Source of the DNA: an uncultured Methylophilaceae bacterium
GTDB taxonomy: Bacteria; Pseudomonadota; Gammaproteobacteria; Burkholderiales; Methylophilaceae
Assembly: GCA_903870165.1 (NCBI GenBank)
Contig: CAIQBW010000016.1
Span: 54,407-118,406 of the forward strand
Direction: 5' to 3'
DNA: 64,000 bases
Position 1 is the first letter of the stretch. Each line of letters begins with the position of its first letter. Positions 16,707-28,560 of the stretch are shown here, piece after piece. The notes beneath the pieces are model-generated. The model had not been told where the DNA came from and ran no database searches. It worked only from the letters and a program-made list of their open reading frames with translations. The translations under genes and the position numbers were made by a program.

Positions 16707-18584
16707 ATGAATAAACCAGCAGTGCGTAACTCCATAGGTCTTGTCATTGGTTTTATTTTTCTTTGCCTTATGGAAGCTAAGGCATTAGCTTCTTGCATAC
16801 CGAATGTGTTGAATTCGTCTTTAACTTCGATTGCTACTTTAGATTCAAATGCAACAGGTGATTGTATTAGCAACACAGGGATTATTACCATTAGCTCTGA
16901 TGGGATTTATTCTACCGGAAATGAATCTGTAATTACCAATAGTGGGTCAATTAATGCTACTCGAGGAGTTATATCAAGGGGCGATTATTCTACAATTAAC
17001 AACATGGGTATTATCTCCGCTTCTTTTGAAGGGATTCGTATTACAGGCAATTATAATAACCTTATCAATAGTGGAGTTGACATTGTAACTTCAGGATTTG
17101 CAGGGCTTGAGCTTAATGGAAGTTATGCCAATATTAACAATACTGCAACAGGAGTGATTAGTGGCACATATGGTATTTTTGTTAATTCTGGTAACAATGC
17201 CATAACTAATAATGGGACTATTACTGGATATGGGTATGGGATTAGATCTACCGCCTATTCAAATATCATTACAAATAATGGTTCGATTAGCTCGATAAAT
17301 AGTTATGGAATTTATTTTGACGGCCCTTCAAACACAAACACTTTAAACAATGCACAAGGTGGAAATAGTCAGACGATTGTTACAACAGCTTTAACTTTAT
17401 CTGGAACTTTACCTGCCCATTACAACATCATCATCGATAATGCTGAACATTATGGTCAGTTATTAGTAAGAAGTGCTAGTGGCAGTATGACGTTTGGCAT
17501 TTATGCTGGCAGCAATGTTAACGGAAGGTTCTATGGCAATGTTTTAAGCAATGTGATTGGTTATGTGAATATCACACATGGTGTTTATGACAACATGACG
17601 TGGACCTTAGTACCTGATGGTAATAATTACGATTTAACTTTTGCGGGTGTTTCCTTGACGCAAACTCAAGCTTCAATAGCTCAATCAGCCCAAGCGCTTC
17701 GTGGAGTATATGACTTGCAGAATGTCTCCATCAACAACAATCTAAATAATGACTGTACCTTGTTTGATGTTCATGACATTTGTACTTCTGTTACAGGTGC
17801 TCAGAACTATCTCTCTGGTGGTGTTAATAACGATACAACTTCAGGGACGTTAAATGTTGCTTATCGTATCAATGAAAATGTCCGTATTGGTGCTTACCTA
17901 GACCAGAATCTCAATACCACTAATGTGACTGGCGTTCATCTTAACAATGGCTCACCAGCCTTTGGTGCTTTTGCTGTATGGAATACTAATTCTGATGGTT
18001 TAGGCACACAGTTAAGAGTCTCTGCAGGTTACGCTGATAAAGATATGACCGTCACTCGCCAAGTAATGGGTACATCAGAAGCTGGCTCAGGTACAACAAG
18101 CCTTAAGAGCTATGGTGCTTCTATAGTGGGTAGCTATGCCATGGCAATGCCAGGCAATTTCGTCTTCAGTCCATACGCTGGCCTTCGTTACACTAAGGTC
18201 ACTGCTAATGGTTACACTGAGGCATCTTCAGACTATGTCACAGCCCCACTGACCTATAGTGCTTTAACGCAGAATGCTGCTACGGCTATTGTTGGTGCTA
18301 GATGGACTAAACCTATCCAAGAGCATGCAGTGGCTTATGCAAGTTTAGGATTAGAACAAGACTTAAATAATAACGGTGGGACATATACTGCCTCTGGCGT
18401 TGATGGATTAAGCTCAATTGCTTTCAATGCCAACATCAATCGTACTAGACCAACTGCTTCTATTGGTAGCTATTACAATCTAGGGGATAGGCAACGTATT
18501 GCTGCTAACTTAGTGTGGAGTGAAGAAGCATTCACCACGAATAACGCCACATCATTGATGGTGACTTACACTGCTGGTTTCTAA
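16707..18584 (+). CDS. Autotransporter-like protein with repetitive passenger and C-terminal beta-barrel
   Basis: 625 residues from ATG at 16707, where a signal sequence begins (IGLVIGFIFLCLMEAKALA). The frame is open to 16599, but that part lies in repeat-module copy 2. Residues about 50-260 form a passenger of short degenerate repeats of the type ITNNGTI/INNTATGVISG, the parallel beta-helix pattern of pertactin-like autotransporters. From about residue 355 alternating strands (LNVAYRINENVRIGAYLDQ) make a barrel domain of roughly 270 residues, ending in SLMVTYTAGF with a terminal Phe. It should present the passenger at the cell surface. No protease or lipase motif was seen, so adhesion or surface variation is the likeliest role. 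Confidence 0.85.
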   Translation: MNKPAVRNSIGLVIGFIFLCLMEAKALASCIPNVLNSSLTSIATLDSNATGDCISNTGIITISSDGIYSTGNESVITNSGSINATRGVISRGDYSTINNMGIISASFEGIRITGNYNNLINSGVDIVTSGFAGLELNGSYANINNTATGVISGTYGIFVNSGNNAITNNGTITGYGYGIRSTAYSNIITNNGSISSINSYGIYFDGPSNTNTLNNAQGGNSQTIVTTALTLSGTLPAHYNIIIDNAEHYGQLLVRSASGSMTFGIYAGSNVNGRFYGNVLSNVIGYVNITHGVYDNMTWTLVPDGNNYDLTFAGVSLTQTQASIAQSAQALRGVYDLQNVSINNNLNNDCTLFDVHDICTSVTGAQNYLSGGVNNDTTSGTLNVAYRINENVRIGAYLDQNLNTTNVTGVHLNNGSPAFGAFAVWNTNSDGLGTQLRVSAGYADKDMTVTRQVMGTSEAGSGTTSLKSYGASIVGSYAMAMPGNFVFSPYAGLRYTKVTANGYTEASSDYVTAPLTYSALTQNAATAIVGARWTKPIQEHAVAYASLGLEQDLNNNGGTYTASGVDGLSSIAFNANINRTRPTASIGSYYNLGDRQRIAANLVWSEEAFTTNNATSLMVTYTAGF

Positions 18585-18616
18585 GCACTAACCAGCACCC
18601 AAGACCATTAATTAAA

Positions 18617-18647
18617 CTGGCTCACTTAAGTCGTGGGCTTTTTTCAG
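18617..18647 (+). terminator. Rho-independent terminator after the autotransporter gene
   Basis: GGCTCAC-TTAAGTC-GTGGGC pairs into a short stem followed by TTTTTTC. It lies about 30 bases after the stop codon and directly before module copy 3. The stem word is close to the reverse complement of the one at 16526. Confidence 0.6.
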
Positions 18648-18656
18648 TTTTAAATT

Positions 18657-18733
18657 TATATAAAAATAGAACAGCCCTTAACTACAAAAATTAAAGGTGA
18701 GGAATTTCCCCCTCCCACCCCTCACAATAAACC
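18657..18733. repeat. Intergenic module, copy 3
   Basis: Bases 18657-18687 are identical to 16565-16595, and the following AAAGGTGAGGAATTTCCCCC block matches copies 1 and 2 with small changes. The copy ends CCCCTCACAATAAA. It separates the autotransporter gene from the last cargo gene. A fourth, weaker copy can be seen at about 19311-19340 (GACGAGGAACTTTCC then CCCTAAAAAT). Confidence 0.8.
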
Positions 18734-18849
18734 ATTTAGAGCTTTTAGAATGATTCGGCAAAAGTAACATAACGTACTATTATCTAAAATGCTTCGCACT
18801 CAAGCCTTCGGTCAAATAATAAACACTACGTTAAATTACCTTAAAGACT

Positions 18850-19260
18850 ATGAATTTTCTAAACCACACTAATATCATGATGAAATTCCCTTTTATCTTA
18901 TTAATCACATTAGCTCCTATTTGTAGCAAAGCTGAAAACCTTAATGACGTGCCATTTTATGCATTTCAAGACAGCCAAGTTTTGGTAGAAAAAGATTCTA
19001 TGTATAGAGTTGGCAATGCCGTTATATTCAAATACAGGATTGATGTCGAAAGTAGCCGGCATCCTTGGAAAACATTAATAAGAACAGTAAAAACCCAATG
19101 CGATAGTAATAATTTTATGACCATAAAAGCCATTGTCGTATTTAAAGACCCGAATGAATCACCACAAGAGATAAAAGGTAATGATGTGTACGTTCAATAT
19201 GAAGCCAACTCATACCGTGAACGAATTACAAAGTATGTGTGTGAGAATGCACCTAATTAA
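18850..19260 (+). CDS. Small secreted protein, possibly surface-adhesin E-like
   Basis: 136 residues from ATG at 18850; a second start at 18877 (MMKFPFILL) gives a tighter signal peptide ending SKAEN. The mature part has a Cys pair (TQCDSN and KYVCENA), and the order of short strands (FYAFQDSQVLVEKDSMYRVG, then VIFKYRID and a SxxxRTVKTQC block) resembles proteins called surface-adhesin protein E. That resemblance is from memory and is moderate. It is the last cargo gene of the island, followed by the right-end repeats. Confidence 0.6.
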   Translation: MNFLNHTNIMMKFPFILLITLAPICSKAENLNDVPFYAFQDSQVLVEKDSMYRVGNAVIFKYRIDVESSRHPWKTLIRTVKTQCDSNNFMTIKAIVVFKDPNESPQEIKGNDVYVQYEANSYRERITKYVCENAPN

Positions 19261-19338
19261 CGTTTTAGTTGAGTGATTGAAATAGGTAGTTACTCAAGGA
19301 TATATTTAGAAGACGAGGAACTTTCCAAACCCTAAAAA

Positions 19339-19370
19339 TCTTACACAATTCTTACACAATTCTTACACAC
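19339..19370 (+). repeat. Right tandem 11-bp repeats (putative integrase arm-type sites)
   Basis: Three head-to-tail copies of TCTTACACAAT: 19339-19349, 19350-19360 and a final TCTTACACAC at 19361-19370. They lie 150 bases inside attR and match the pair near the integrase in unit, period and orientation. This is the pattern expected for arm-type sites or for repeats marking the element ends. Confidence 0.75.
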
Positions 19371-19520
19371 TAAATGCTAAAAACTCCGCAAAACCACTTG
19401 AGAATAGCCTCTCAAAGTGTTATAGTACGCCCCGTTTCTACTTAATAACTTGTTGTAATAGCGAGAAGTTTTAGTGGTTAAGGCGAGGGAGAGGCGATAG
19501 CCGACTGACGATATTTCGTC

Positions 19521-19571
19521 ATTTTGATTCCGGCATGCGAAGGTTCGAATCCTTCTTCCCCAGCCAGTATT
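19521..19571 (+). repeat. Right attachment site (attR), 51-bp direct repeat copy 2
   Basis: Identical to 10994-11044. It holds only the 3' half of tRNA-Gln, so it cannot fold as a tRNA; upstream sequence here has no acceptor or D-arm. The 372-base gap between the last cargo gene and prs contains this site, the tandem repeats and the prs leader. The bases right of it, from ACAAG, are the original downstream flank of tRNA-Gln, leading into prs. Confidence 0.95.
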
Positions 19572-19632
19572 ACAAGACGGAGCTTGTAGCATTACACGCT
19601 TTTTTTGTTTTTATAGCGTAAAGGAATCCACT

Positions 19633-20583
19633 GTGGCCAAAGGCGACATGATGGTGTTTACAGGCACTGCCAACCCTCAACTTGCTGAAAAAGTGGTAGC
19701 ACACTTGGGCATGAAGCTGGGACGTGCAACCGTTGACCGTTTCAGCGACGGCGAGGTTATGGTTGAGTTACAAGATAACGTTCGCGGCAAAGACGTGTTC
19801 GTATTGCAATCAACTTGCGCCCCAACCAATGACACACTAATGGAAGTGATGGTCATGGTTGACGCACTGCGTCGGGCATCTGCAGGCCGCATTACTGCAG
19901 CCATTCCTTATTTCGGCTATTCTCGACAAGATCGTCGCCCACGCTCTGCCCGCGTTGCAATTACTGCAAAAGTAGTTGCCAATATGCTCACTAGTGTTGG
20001 CGTTAACCGTTTATTGACGATGGATTTGCACTCAGATCAAATCCAAGGCTTTTTCGAAATCCCAGTGGATAACATCTACGCTTCACCTGTATTGCTAGAT
20101 GACCTCACTAAACAAGATCACCATAATTTAGTGGTTGTATCGCCAGACGTTGGCGGTGTAGTGCGCGCACGCGCGTTAGCTAAGCAAATGGGTTCAGATT
20201 TAGCGATTATCGACAAACGTCGTCCTAAAGCCAATGTGGCTAAAGTAATGAATATCATTGGCGACGTTGCGGACCGTACCTGCGTTATCATGGACGACAT
20301 GGTGGATACTGCGAACACGCTATGCGAAGCAGCAGCAGCACTCAAGAAAAAAGGCGCAATTAAAGTCGTTGCTTACTGTACTCATCCGGTGCTTTCAGGC
20401 TCCGCGATTGAACGCATTAGCGCTTCAGAACTTGATGAGCTAGTCGTAACCGATACGATTCCACTTCGTGAAGATGCCCTAGCTTGCAAAAAGATTCGTC
20501 AACTTAGCGTTGGTGAATTGATGGGCGAAACCATTCGCCGCATTAGCAATGAAGACTCCGTAAGCTCATTGTTTGAAGATTAA
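19633..20583 (+). CDS. prs: Ribose-phosphate pyrophosphokinase
   Basis: 316 residues from a GTG start at 19633 with AAGGA before it. The opening [15 protein letters not shown] and the PRPP-binding loop [14 protein letters not shown] are diagnostic; the flexible-loop region [13 protein letters not shown] is complete. It makes PRPP from ribose 5-phosphate and ATP for nucleotide, His and Trp synthesis. The island now lies between it and its usual upstream neighbour, so its expression depends on a promoter in the about 60 bases right of attR or on read-through from the island. Confidence 0.97.
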   Translation: MAKGDMMVFTGTANPQLAEKVVAHLGMKLGRATVDRFSDGEVMVELQDNVRGKDVFVLQSTCAPTNDTLMEVMVMVDALRRASAGRITAAIPYFGYSRQDRRPRSARVAITAKVVANMLTSVGVNRLLTMDLHSDQIQGFFEIPVDNIYASPVLLDDLTKQDHHNLVVVSPDVGGVVRARALAKQMGSDLAIIDKRRPKANVAKVMNIIGDVADRTCVIMDDMVDTANTLCEAAAALKKKGAIKVVAYCTHPVLSGSAIERISASELDELVVTDTIPLREDALACKKIRQLSVGELMGETIRRISNEDSVSSLFED

Positions 20584-20623
20584 TTAAAGTTTCGATGCGT
20601 TTGGTAAAAAGCGCATCACAACC

Positions 20624-20652
20624 CTGTTATCTGGTCGCGGATAACAGTTTTT
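20624..20652 (+). terminator. Hairpin with T-run between prs and rplY
   Basis: CTGTTATC-TGGTCGC-GATAACAG is followed by TTTTTG. The 8-bp stem and T-run are consistent with a rho-independent terminator or attenuator ahead of rplY. A second small hairpin, GATGCG...CGCATC, precedes it. Confidence 0.65.
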
Positions 20653-20697
20653 GAAAAGCCAAAAGATGATTTTTGGTTAAATTTAGGAGTAGTTAAA

Positions 20698-21318
20698 ATG
20701 GCTATTGAAATTTCAGCAGTAACACGTGCAGCGAAAGGTACGGGTGCGAGCCGCCGTCTTCGCCGTTCAGCTAAAGTACCGGGTGTAGTTTATGGTGCTG
20801 GTAAAGACGCAGTAAGCGTTGAATTTGATTTGAAAGCGTTGTTCATGGAATTCCGCCATGAAGCATTTCACGCTTCTATTTTGACGCTTAACTTAGATGG
20901 CAAAAAAGAGTCTGTATTATTACGTGACTATCAAATGCACCCAGTTCGCAACACCATTCAACACATCGACTTTCAACGTGTTAGCGCAACAGAAAAAATC
21001 CACGTTAAAGTGCCATTACACTTTATCAACGGTGAAATCGCTCCAGGCGTAAAAATTGGTGGCGGTATCGTTGCTCACATCGCTACAGAAGCTGACGTAA
21101 GCTGCTTGGCAAAAAACTTGCCAGAGTTTATCGAAGTTGACTTGGCTAACCTAGAAATGGGTCATTCAGTTCACTTGTCAGAAATCAAATTGCCTAAAGG
21201 CATTGAATTCGTACAATTAGCGCACGGCGCTGACATTGCTGTTGCAAGTATCGCGAAAACTCGCGGTGGTGCTGCAGCAGTAGCTGATGAAGCAGCGGAA
21301 GCAACTCCAGAAGCTTAA
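20698..21318 (+). CDS. rplY: Ribosomal protein L25 / Ctc
   Basis: 206 residues, the long two-domain Ctc form. The opening RAAKGTGASRRLRRSAKVPG and the following VYGAGKD are the 5S rRNA-binding L25 domain; the C-terminal TL5-like domain includes IHVKVPLHFINGEIAPGVK and an Ala-rich tail. It binds 5S rRNA in the 50S subunit. The ribosome site AGGAG lies just before ATG. The gene follows prs as in most betaproteobacteria. Confidence 0.96.
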   Translation: MAIEISAVTRAAKGTGASRRLRRSAKVPGVVYGAGKDAVSVEFDLKALFMEFRHEAFHASILTLNLDGKKESVLLRDYQMHPVRNTIQHIDFQRVSATEKIHVKVPLHFINGEIAPGVKIGGGIVAHIATEADVSCLAKNLPEFIEVDLANLEMGHSVHLSEIKLPKGIEFVQLAHGADIAVASIAKTRGGAAAVADEAAEATPEA

Positions 21319-21338
21319 TCACCTGTGTGATTGACCTC

Positions 21339-21380
21339 TATAACGCGCGTTTCGGTTTTTCCGGAACGCGCGTTATTATT
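21339..21380 (+). terminator. Rho-independent terminator after rplY
   Basis: AACGCGCGTTTCGG and CCGGAACGCGCGTT pair around TTTTT, followed by ATTATTTTC. The stem is long and GC-rich. It separates rplY from pth, which therefore probably has its own promoter. Confidence 0.85.
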
Positions 21381-21425
21381 TTCAGGCTTTGAAATCATTT
21401 TAGGCTGCATGAGCGACAATAGGCT

Positions 21426-22004
21426 ATGAGTCAAATCAAACTAATCGTTGGACTAGGCAACCCAGGCGCACAATATGAGTCCACTCGCCACAATGCTGGC
21501 TTTTGGTGGATAGATCAAATCTGCGTCGAAACAGGCAGCAAGCTTAACCTTGAAGCCAAGTTTTTTGGTCATGCTGGTCGCTTAAAATCTAGCAATGATG
21601 AAGCATGGTTACTCAAACCAACAACTTTTATGAATGCTAGCGGACGTGCTGTGGCTGCATTAGCTAAGTTTTACAAAATCGCACCAGAGTCTATTTTAGT
21701 CGTGCATGACGAGTTAGATTTACCCCCTGGCACCGTAAAGCTCAAAAAAGGCGGCGGTCATGGTGGGCACAATGGCCTTAAGGATATTGCTGCACAACTA
21801 GGCACGCCTGATTTTTGGCGATTACGCTTAGGGATAGGCCATCCAGGTGATAAAAATGCTGTCGCGAATTTTGTTTTACATGACCCGAGTCGCGATGAAA
21901 TGCGCGCGATAGAAGAAAATATAGACGAAAGCACAACACTGTTGCCTTTGCTATTAAAAGGCGAGTTTGAAGCGGCAATGTTAAAATTGCACACTAAAAA
22001 TTAG
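21426..22004 (+). CDS. pth: Peptidyl-tRNA hydrolase
   Basis: 192 residues. The family signature is clear: [20 protein letters not shown] with the catalytic His, [23 protein letters not shown] and [11 protein letters not shown]. It frees peptides from stalled peptidyl-tRNA. It is in the conserved prs-rplY-pth-ychF order, 28 bases upstream of ychF. Confidence 0.97.
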   Translation: MSQIKLIVGLGNPGAQYESTRHNAGFWWIDQICVETGSKLNLEAKFFGHAGRLKSSNDEAWLLKPTTFMNASGRAVAALAKFYKIAPESILVVHDELDLPPGTVKLKKGGGHGGHNGLKDIAAQLGTPDFWRLRLGIGHPGDKNAVANFVLHDPSRDEMRAIEENIDESTTLLPLLLKGEFEAAMLKLHTKN

Positions 22005-22031
22005 TTACGAATTTACTGAACAGGAAAAATT

Positions 22032-23117
22032 ATGAAATGCGGAATTGTCGGCCTACCAAACGTAGGTAAATCAACGCTCTTCAATGCCATTACCAAAGCA
22101 GGTATCGCGGCAGAAAACTACCCTTTTTGTACTATTGAGCCTAACGTGGGCATAGTTGAAGTGCCTGATCCACGTATGAAGCCATTGATTGATATCGTCA
22201 ATCCGCAAAAAGTACAACCTGCGATTGTTGAGTTTGTTGACATTGCAGGGTTGGTAGCTGGCGCGTCAAAAGGTGAAGGCCTGGGTAACAAATTCTTAGC
22301 CAATATCCGCGAAACCGATGCGATTGCTCACGTCGTACGCTGTTTTAACGATGCTAACGTGGTGCACGTTGCTAATAAAGTTGACCCACTTTCAGATGTT
22401 GAAACCATCAACACCGAACTCGCGCTTGCTGATATGGAAACTGTAGATAAAACTGTTCAACGCGAAAGCAAAAAAGCAAAATCAGGCGACAAAGAAGCGA
22501 TTGCGCTTTGTGCTGTTTTGGCTAAAGTTCAAAAGGGCCTAGATGAAGGCAAAGCCGTTCGCACATTAGGTTTGGATGCTGACGAATTGCATCTACTCAA
22601 GCCACTTTGTCTTATTACTGTTAAACCAGTGATGTACATCGCCAACGTTGATGAAACAGGCTTTAGTAACAATTCATTGCTTGATTCAATTGTTGAACTA
22701 GGCAAAAAAGAAGGCTCCCCAGTAGTGAGTATCTGCGCAAAAATTGAAGCAGAAATCTCGGACCTAGAGGACGAAGACAAAGCGTTATTCTTAGAGGAGC
22801 TAGGCTTAACTGAACCAGGATTAGACCGCGTTGTTCGCGCAGCGTATGCCCTACTCGGCTTAGAAACCTACTTCACAGCAGGCGTTAAAGAAGTTCGGGC
22901 TTGGACTGTTCGTAAAGGCTCAACTGCACCACAAGCAGCTGGCGTTATTCATACTGACTTTGAACGTGGCTTCATCCGCGCCGAAGTAATTGCTTTTAAC
23001 GAATTTGTTGCACATAAAGGCGAACAAGGTGCAAAAGAAGCCGGCAAGATGCGTCTGGAAGGCAAAGAATACATCGTGCAGGATGGTGACGTAATGCACT
23101 TTAGATTTAACGTATAA
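22032..23117 (+). CDS. ychF: Redox-regulated ATPase YchF
   Basis: 361 residues. P-loop [18 protein letters not shown] at residues 6-23, switch region [17 protein letters not shown] and the altered G4 motif NVDE (giving ATP preference over GTP) are present, and the C-terminal TGS domain includes [16 protein letters not shown]. The protein is an Obg-family ATPase linked to ribosomes and the oxidative stress response. A terminator follows immediately. Confidence 0.97.
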   Translation: MKCGIVGLPNVGKSTLFNAITKAGIAAENYPFCTIEPNVGIVEVPDPRMKPLIDIVNPQKVQPAIVEFVDIAGLVAGASKGEGLGNKFLANIRETDAIAHVVRCFNDANVVHVANKVDPLSDVETINTELALADMETVDKTVQRESKKAKSGDKEAIALCAVLAKVQKGLDEGKAVRTLGLDADELHLLKPLCLITVKPVMYIANVDETGFSNNSLLDSIVELGKKEGSPVVSICAKIEAEISDLEDEDKALFLEELGLTEPGLDRVVRAAYALLGLETYFTAGVKEVRAWTVRKGSTAPQAAGVIHTDFERGFIRAEVIAFNEFVAHKGEQGAKEAGKMRLEGKEYIVQDGDVMHFRFNV

Positions 23118-23126
23118 GAAAAATAG

Positions 23127-25718
<2,592 letters not shown>

Positions 25719-25720
25719 GT

Positions 25721-26224
25721 ATGAATCACTACATTGCTCGCCGTTTAACTATCCTAATACTGGCTTTCATCCTGGCAGCATGTGGTTTTCACTTACGCGG
25801 TGTAGCTGATTTAGCATTCAACAAGCTCTATATCAAAGGCTCATCAAGTATTTCTAAAGACTTAATCAGTTCACTTAAAATCAATGGTGTGAGTATTGTA
25901 AAAGAGCCTGAAGAGGCTGAGATGATGTTGGACTTGATGGCTGACGGTCAAGAAAAACGCATTCTTTCATTGGGTGGTAGCGGCTCTGTGCGTGAGTTTG
26001 AACTTTTCTATCGTCTAAAATTCCGACTTCGTGACGCATCTTCCGAGCTTTGGGGTCCAGAGCAATTAATTGAAGCGCGTCGAGATTTCTCATATTTAGA
26101 TACCGAGTTGCTCGCAAAATCCTACGAAGAAGCTCAGCTATATGAGGATATGCGCCGCGATGCAACGCGAGAATTGATGCGGCGTTTGGTTGCTCAAAAA
26201 CCTAAAGCCAAGGCCGTGAAATAG
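25721..26224 (+). CDS. lptE: LPS-assembly lipoprotein LptE
   Basis: 167 residues with lipoprotein signal ILAFILAACGFHLRG (Cys21 and the FHLRG that follows are typical of LptE). It plugs the LptD barrel that places lipopolysaccharide in the outer leaflet. Its place between leuS and holA is widely conserved in proteobacteria. It begins 2 bases after leuS. Confidence 0.95.
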   Translation: MNHYIARRLTILILAFILAACGFHLRGVADLAFNKLYIKGSSSISKDLISSLKINGVSIVKEPEEAEMMLDLMADGQEKRILSLGGSGSVREFELFYRLKFRLRDASSELWGPEQLIEARRDFSYLDTELLAKSYEEAQLYEDMRRDATRELMRRLVAQKPKAKAVK

Positions 26225-26248
26225 GCAAACCGCCTTCACAGTTCAAAT

Positions 26249-27274
26249 ATGAATTTGGCGCCACAACAACTATCCCAACACCTAAACGGCGGTCTCAAAC
26301 CGCTTTATGTGCTCACGGGAGATGAGCCTTTATCTCAACGTGAATGTTTAGATGCCATCCGTGCCAAAGCACGTGAGTTAGGCTTTGATGAACGCACCAG
26401 TTTAACCTCTGACCGTTATTTTAATTGGGCGCAAATTGCTGAGTTTGGCCAAGCCATGTCACTATTTGCGAGCCAACGCTTGCTAGAAATTAACATTCCC
26501 ACTGGCAAACCTGGCCTTGATGGAAGTAAAGCATTGCAGGCTTTGGCGGCAGAAGCTTTGCCTGATACTGTCACCGTCGTTATTCTGCCAGCGATTGACT
26601 GGCGTGATGCTAAAAGCGCTTGGTACATTGCGCTCAAACAAAATAGTGTGTTTATCGAACTTCGTGAAGTGAGCCCTGCACAATTACCTCAATGGATTGC
26701 TACCCGCCTAGCTTTGCAAAAGCAAAGTACCGATATTGATACTTTAACCTTTATGGCAAACCAAGTGGAAGGCAATTTACTTGCCGCGCATCAAGAAATT
26801 CAGAAGCTCGGCTTACTTTACCCTGCTGGGGCAATTGCTGGGAATGAAGTTCGTGCCGCAGTACTGAACGTTTCACGCTTTGACGCAGTTCAACTTGGCG
26901 AGGCCGTATTGTCTGGCGATGTTGACCGCACCGTAAGGATTTTAGAGGGCCTTAAAGATGAAGGCGCACAGCCTGTAGCTGTCATGAATCCACTCATTTG
27001 GGCGATTACGCCATTAGTAAAAATCAAACAGGCAGAAGCACGTGGCGAAAACTTAAACAGCACAATGGTTCAAGCCAAAGTGTTTGGTCCAAAACAAGCA
27101 CTTGCCAAGCAAGCCGTCGGGCGATTAAGCTTAAAACAATTACAAGCGGCATTGCTCAAGCTTGCTGATATTGATAAAACAGCAAAAGGCATGATGCAAG
27201 GAGATGCTTGGCTAGAAATTTCAAGATTATGTTTTGGGTTGGCTAAAATTGGTACAAGAGCCAGAAGCCGCTAA
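26249..27274 (+). CDS. holA: DNA polymerase III subunit delta
   Basis: 341 residues. The N-terminal [21 protein letters not shown] and the following [13 protein letters not shown] are typical of HolA, as is [16 protein letters not shown] near the C-terminus. Delta opens the beta clamp in the clamp-loader complex. It sits between lptE and proA as expected. Confidence 0.95.
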   Translation: MNLAPQQLSQHLNGGLKPLYVLTGDEPLSQRECLDAIRAKARELGFDERTSLTSDRYFNWAQIAEFGQAMSLFASQRLLEINIPTGKPGLDGSKALQALAAEALPDTVTVVILPAIDWRDAKSAWYIALKQNSVFIELREVSPAQLPQWIATRLALQKQSTDIDTLTFMANQVEGNLLAAHQEIQKLGLLYPAGAIAGNEVRAAVLNVSRFDAVQLGEAVLSGDVDRTVRILEGLKDEGAQPVAVMNPLIWAITPLVKIKQAEARGENLNSTMVQAKVFGPKQALAKQAVGRLSLKQLQAALLKLADIDKTAKGMMQGDAWLEISRLCFGLAKIGTRARSR

Positions 27275-27294
27275 AAAGAAGGTTAGGGACATGG

Positions 27295-28551
27295 ATGGAT
27301 ATTAAATCGTATATGCAAAATGTTGGGGTTGAAGCGCGCAACGCTTCACGCGACATGGCAAAAGCTGAAACCAATACTAAAAACTTAGCGCTCACCACTA
27401 TCGCCAAAGCGATTTTACGTGAAAAAGATGCACTACTTGCTGCCAACCAACAAGACTTAGTTGCAGCAAAAGCTGCGGGCATGGAAGCATCGATGTTAGA
27501 TCGCCTGACAATCACTGAAAAATCAATCGCCACTATGGCTGAAGGCTTGCAGCAAATTGCTAGCCTCGCTGATCCAATTGGCGAAATTAGTGATATGAAA
27601 TACCGTCCTTCTGGCATTCAAATTGGGAAGATGCGTGTACCCCTTGGCGTGATTGGCATTATTTACGAAGCACGGCCAAACGTGACTGTCGATGCGGCTG
27701 GCTTATGTATTAAATCAGGCAACGCTACCATTCTTCGTGGTGGCTCAGAGGCCATTCATTGCAACCAAGCATTGGCGAAATTAGTCCATGAAGGCTTAGC
27801 GGCAGCTGGCTTACCAAAAGCCGCAGTTCAAGTCGTCGAAACTACGGATCGCGCTGCAGTTGGTGAACTCATTACCATGAAAGAATTTGTGGATGTCATT
27901 GTGCCAAGAGGTGGCAAAGGCCTCATTGAGCGCATCTCTAACGATGCGCGTATTCCTGTGATTAAGCATTTAGATGGCAACTGCCACGTTTATGTAGACG
28001 ATGAAGCAGACTTTGATAAAGCCATTCGGATTGTTGAGAACTCAAAAACACAGCGCCTTGGTACTTGTAACACCACAGAGTCTCTTTTGATTGCTCATAG
28101 CGTAGCCAAAAACATGTTGCCAAAAATTGCTGAAATGTTGATCAGCAAAGGTATTGAAATACGTGGTTGTGCAGAAACTTGTGCCCTCGTTCCAAATGCT
28201 AAAAAAGCAACTGAAGAAGACCACTATACGGAATATTTGGACGCGATTATTTCCTGCAAAGTAGTGGCTGATTTAGATGAAGCGATCGCACATATCAATC
28301 AGCATTCATCACAGCATACCGAATCCATCGTGACCGAAAATTACACTAAAGCACGCCGTTTCTTGCGTGAAGTGGACTCAAGCAGCGTGATGGTGAATGC
28401 ATCCACACGCTTTGCAGATGGCTTTGAATATGGCTTAGGTGCAGAAATTGGTATCTCAACCGACAAGCTACACGCACGTGGCCCTGTTGGCCTTGATGGC
28501 TTAACCTCACTCAAATATATCGTATTGGGTGATGGGCACGTTCGTACTTAA
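27295..28551 (+). CDS. proA: Gamma-glutamyl phosphate reductase
   Basis: 418 residues. The aldehyde dehydrogenase-like fold shows [20 protein letters not shown], the catalytic Cys region [13 protein letters not shown] and [20 protein letters not shown]. It reduces gamma-glutamyl phosphate in proline synthesis. The ATG at 27295 is preferred over the out-of-frame ATG four bases earlier. proB is not in the window. Confidence 0.97.
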   Translation: MDIKSYMQNVGVEARNASRDMAKAETNTKNLALTTIAKAILREKDALLAANQQDLVAAKAAGMEASMLDRLTITEKSIATMAEGLQQIASLADPIGEISDMKYRPSGIQIGKMRVPLGVIGIIYEARPNVTVDAAGLCIKSGNATILRGGSEAIHCNQALAKLVHEGLAAAGLPKAAVQVVETTDRAAVGELITMKEFVDVIVPRGGKGLIERISNDARIPVIKHLDGNCHVYVDDEADFDKAIRIVENSKTQRLGTCNTTESLLIAHSVAKNMLPKIAEMLISKGIEIRGCAETCALVPNAKKATEEDHYTEYLDAIISCKVVADLDEAIAHINQHSSQHTESIVTENYTKARRFLREVDSSSVMVNASTRFADGFEYGLGAEIGISTDKLHARGPVGLDGLTSLKYIVLGDGHVRT

Positions 28552-28560
28552 ATAGCTTCC

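Larger units (their letters stand above)
10994..19571. mobile_element. Integrative genomic island at tRNA-Gln (about 8.5 kb)
   Basis: Bounded by the 51-bp direct repeats. Contents in order: arm-type repeats, integrase, small membrane protein, replication-protein candidate, XRE regulator (opposite strand), split lipoprotein, SHOCT lipoprotein, small peptide, outer membrane barrel, autotransporter-like protein, small secreted protein, arm-type repeats. No phage structural, terminase, relaxase or restriction gene is visible. It separates tRNA-Gln from prs, which are neighbours in related genomes as I recall, and it looks more AT-rich than its flanks. It may be excisable, since integrase and both sites appear intact. 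Confidence 0.9.

Noticed and set aside
15668..18733. Integron cassettes with attC sites
   Set aside because: The modules lack paired R'/R'' (GTTRRRY/RYYYAAC) core sites, and the integrase is of the tRNA-island type without the IntI-specific patch that I can recognise.
19521..19571. A second tRNA-Gln gene
   Set aside because: Only the 3' half is present; there is no 5' acceptor strand or D-arm upstream.
19377..19592. 71-codon minus-strand frame across the attR copy
   Set aside because: Also antisense of tRNA-Gln sequence ([10 protein letters not shown] type), no coding support.
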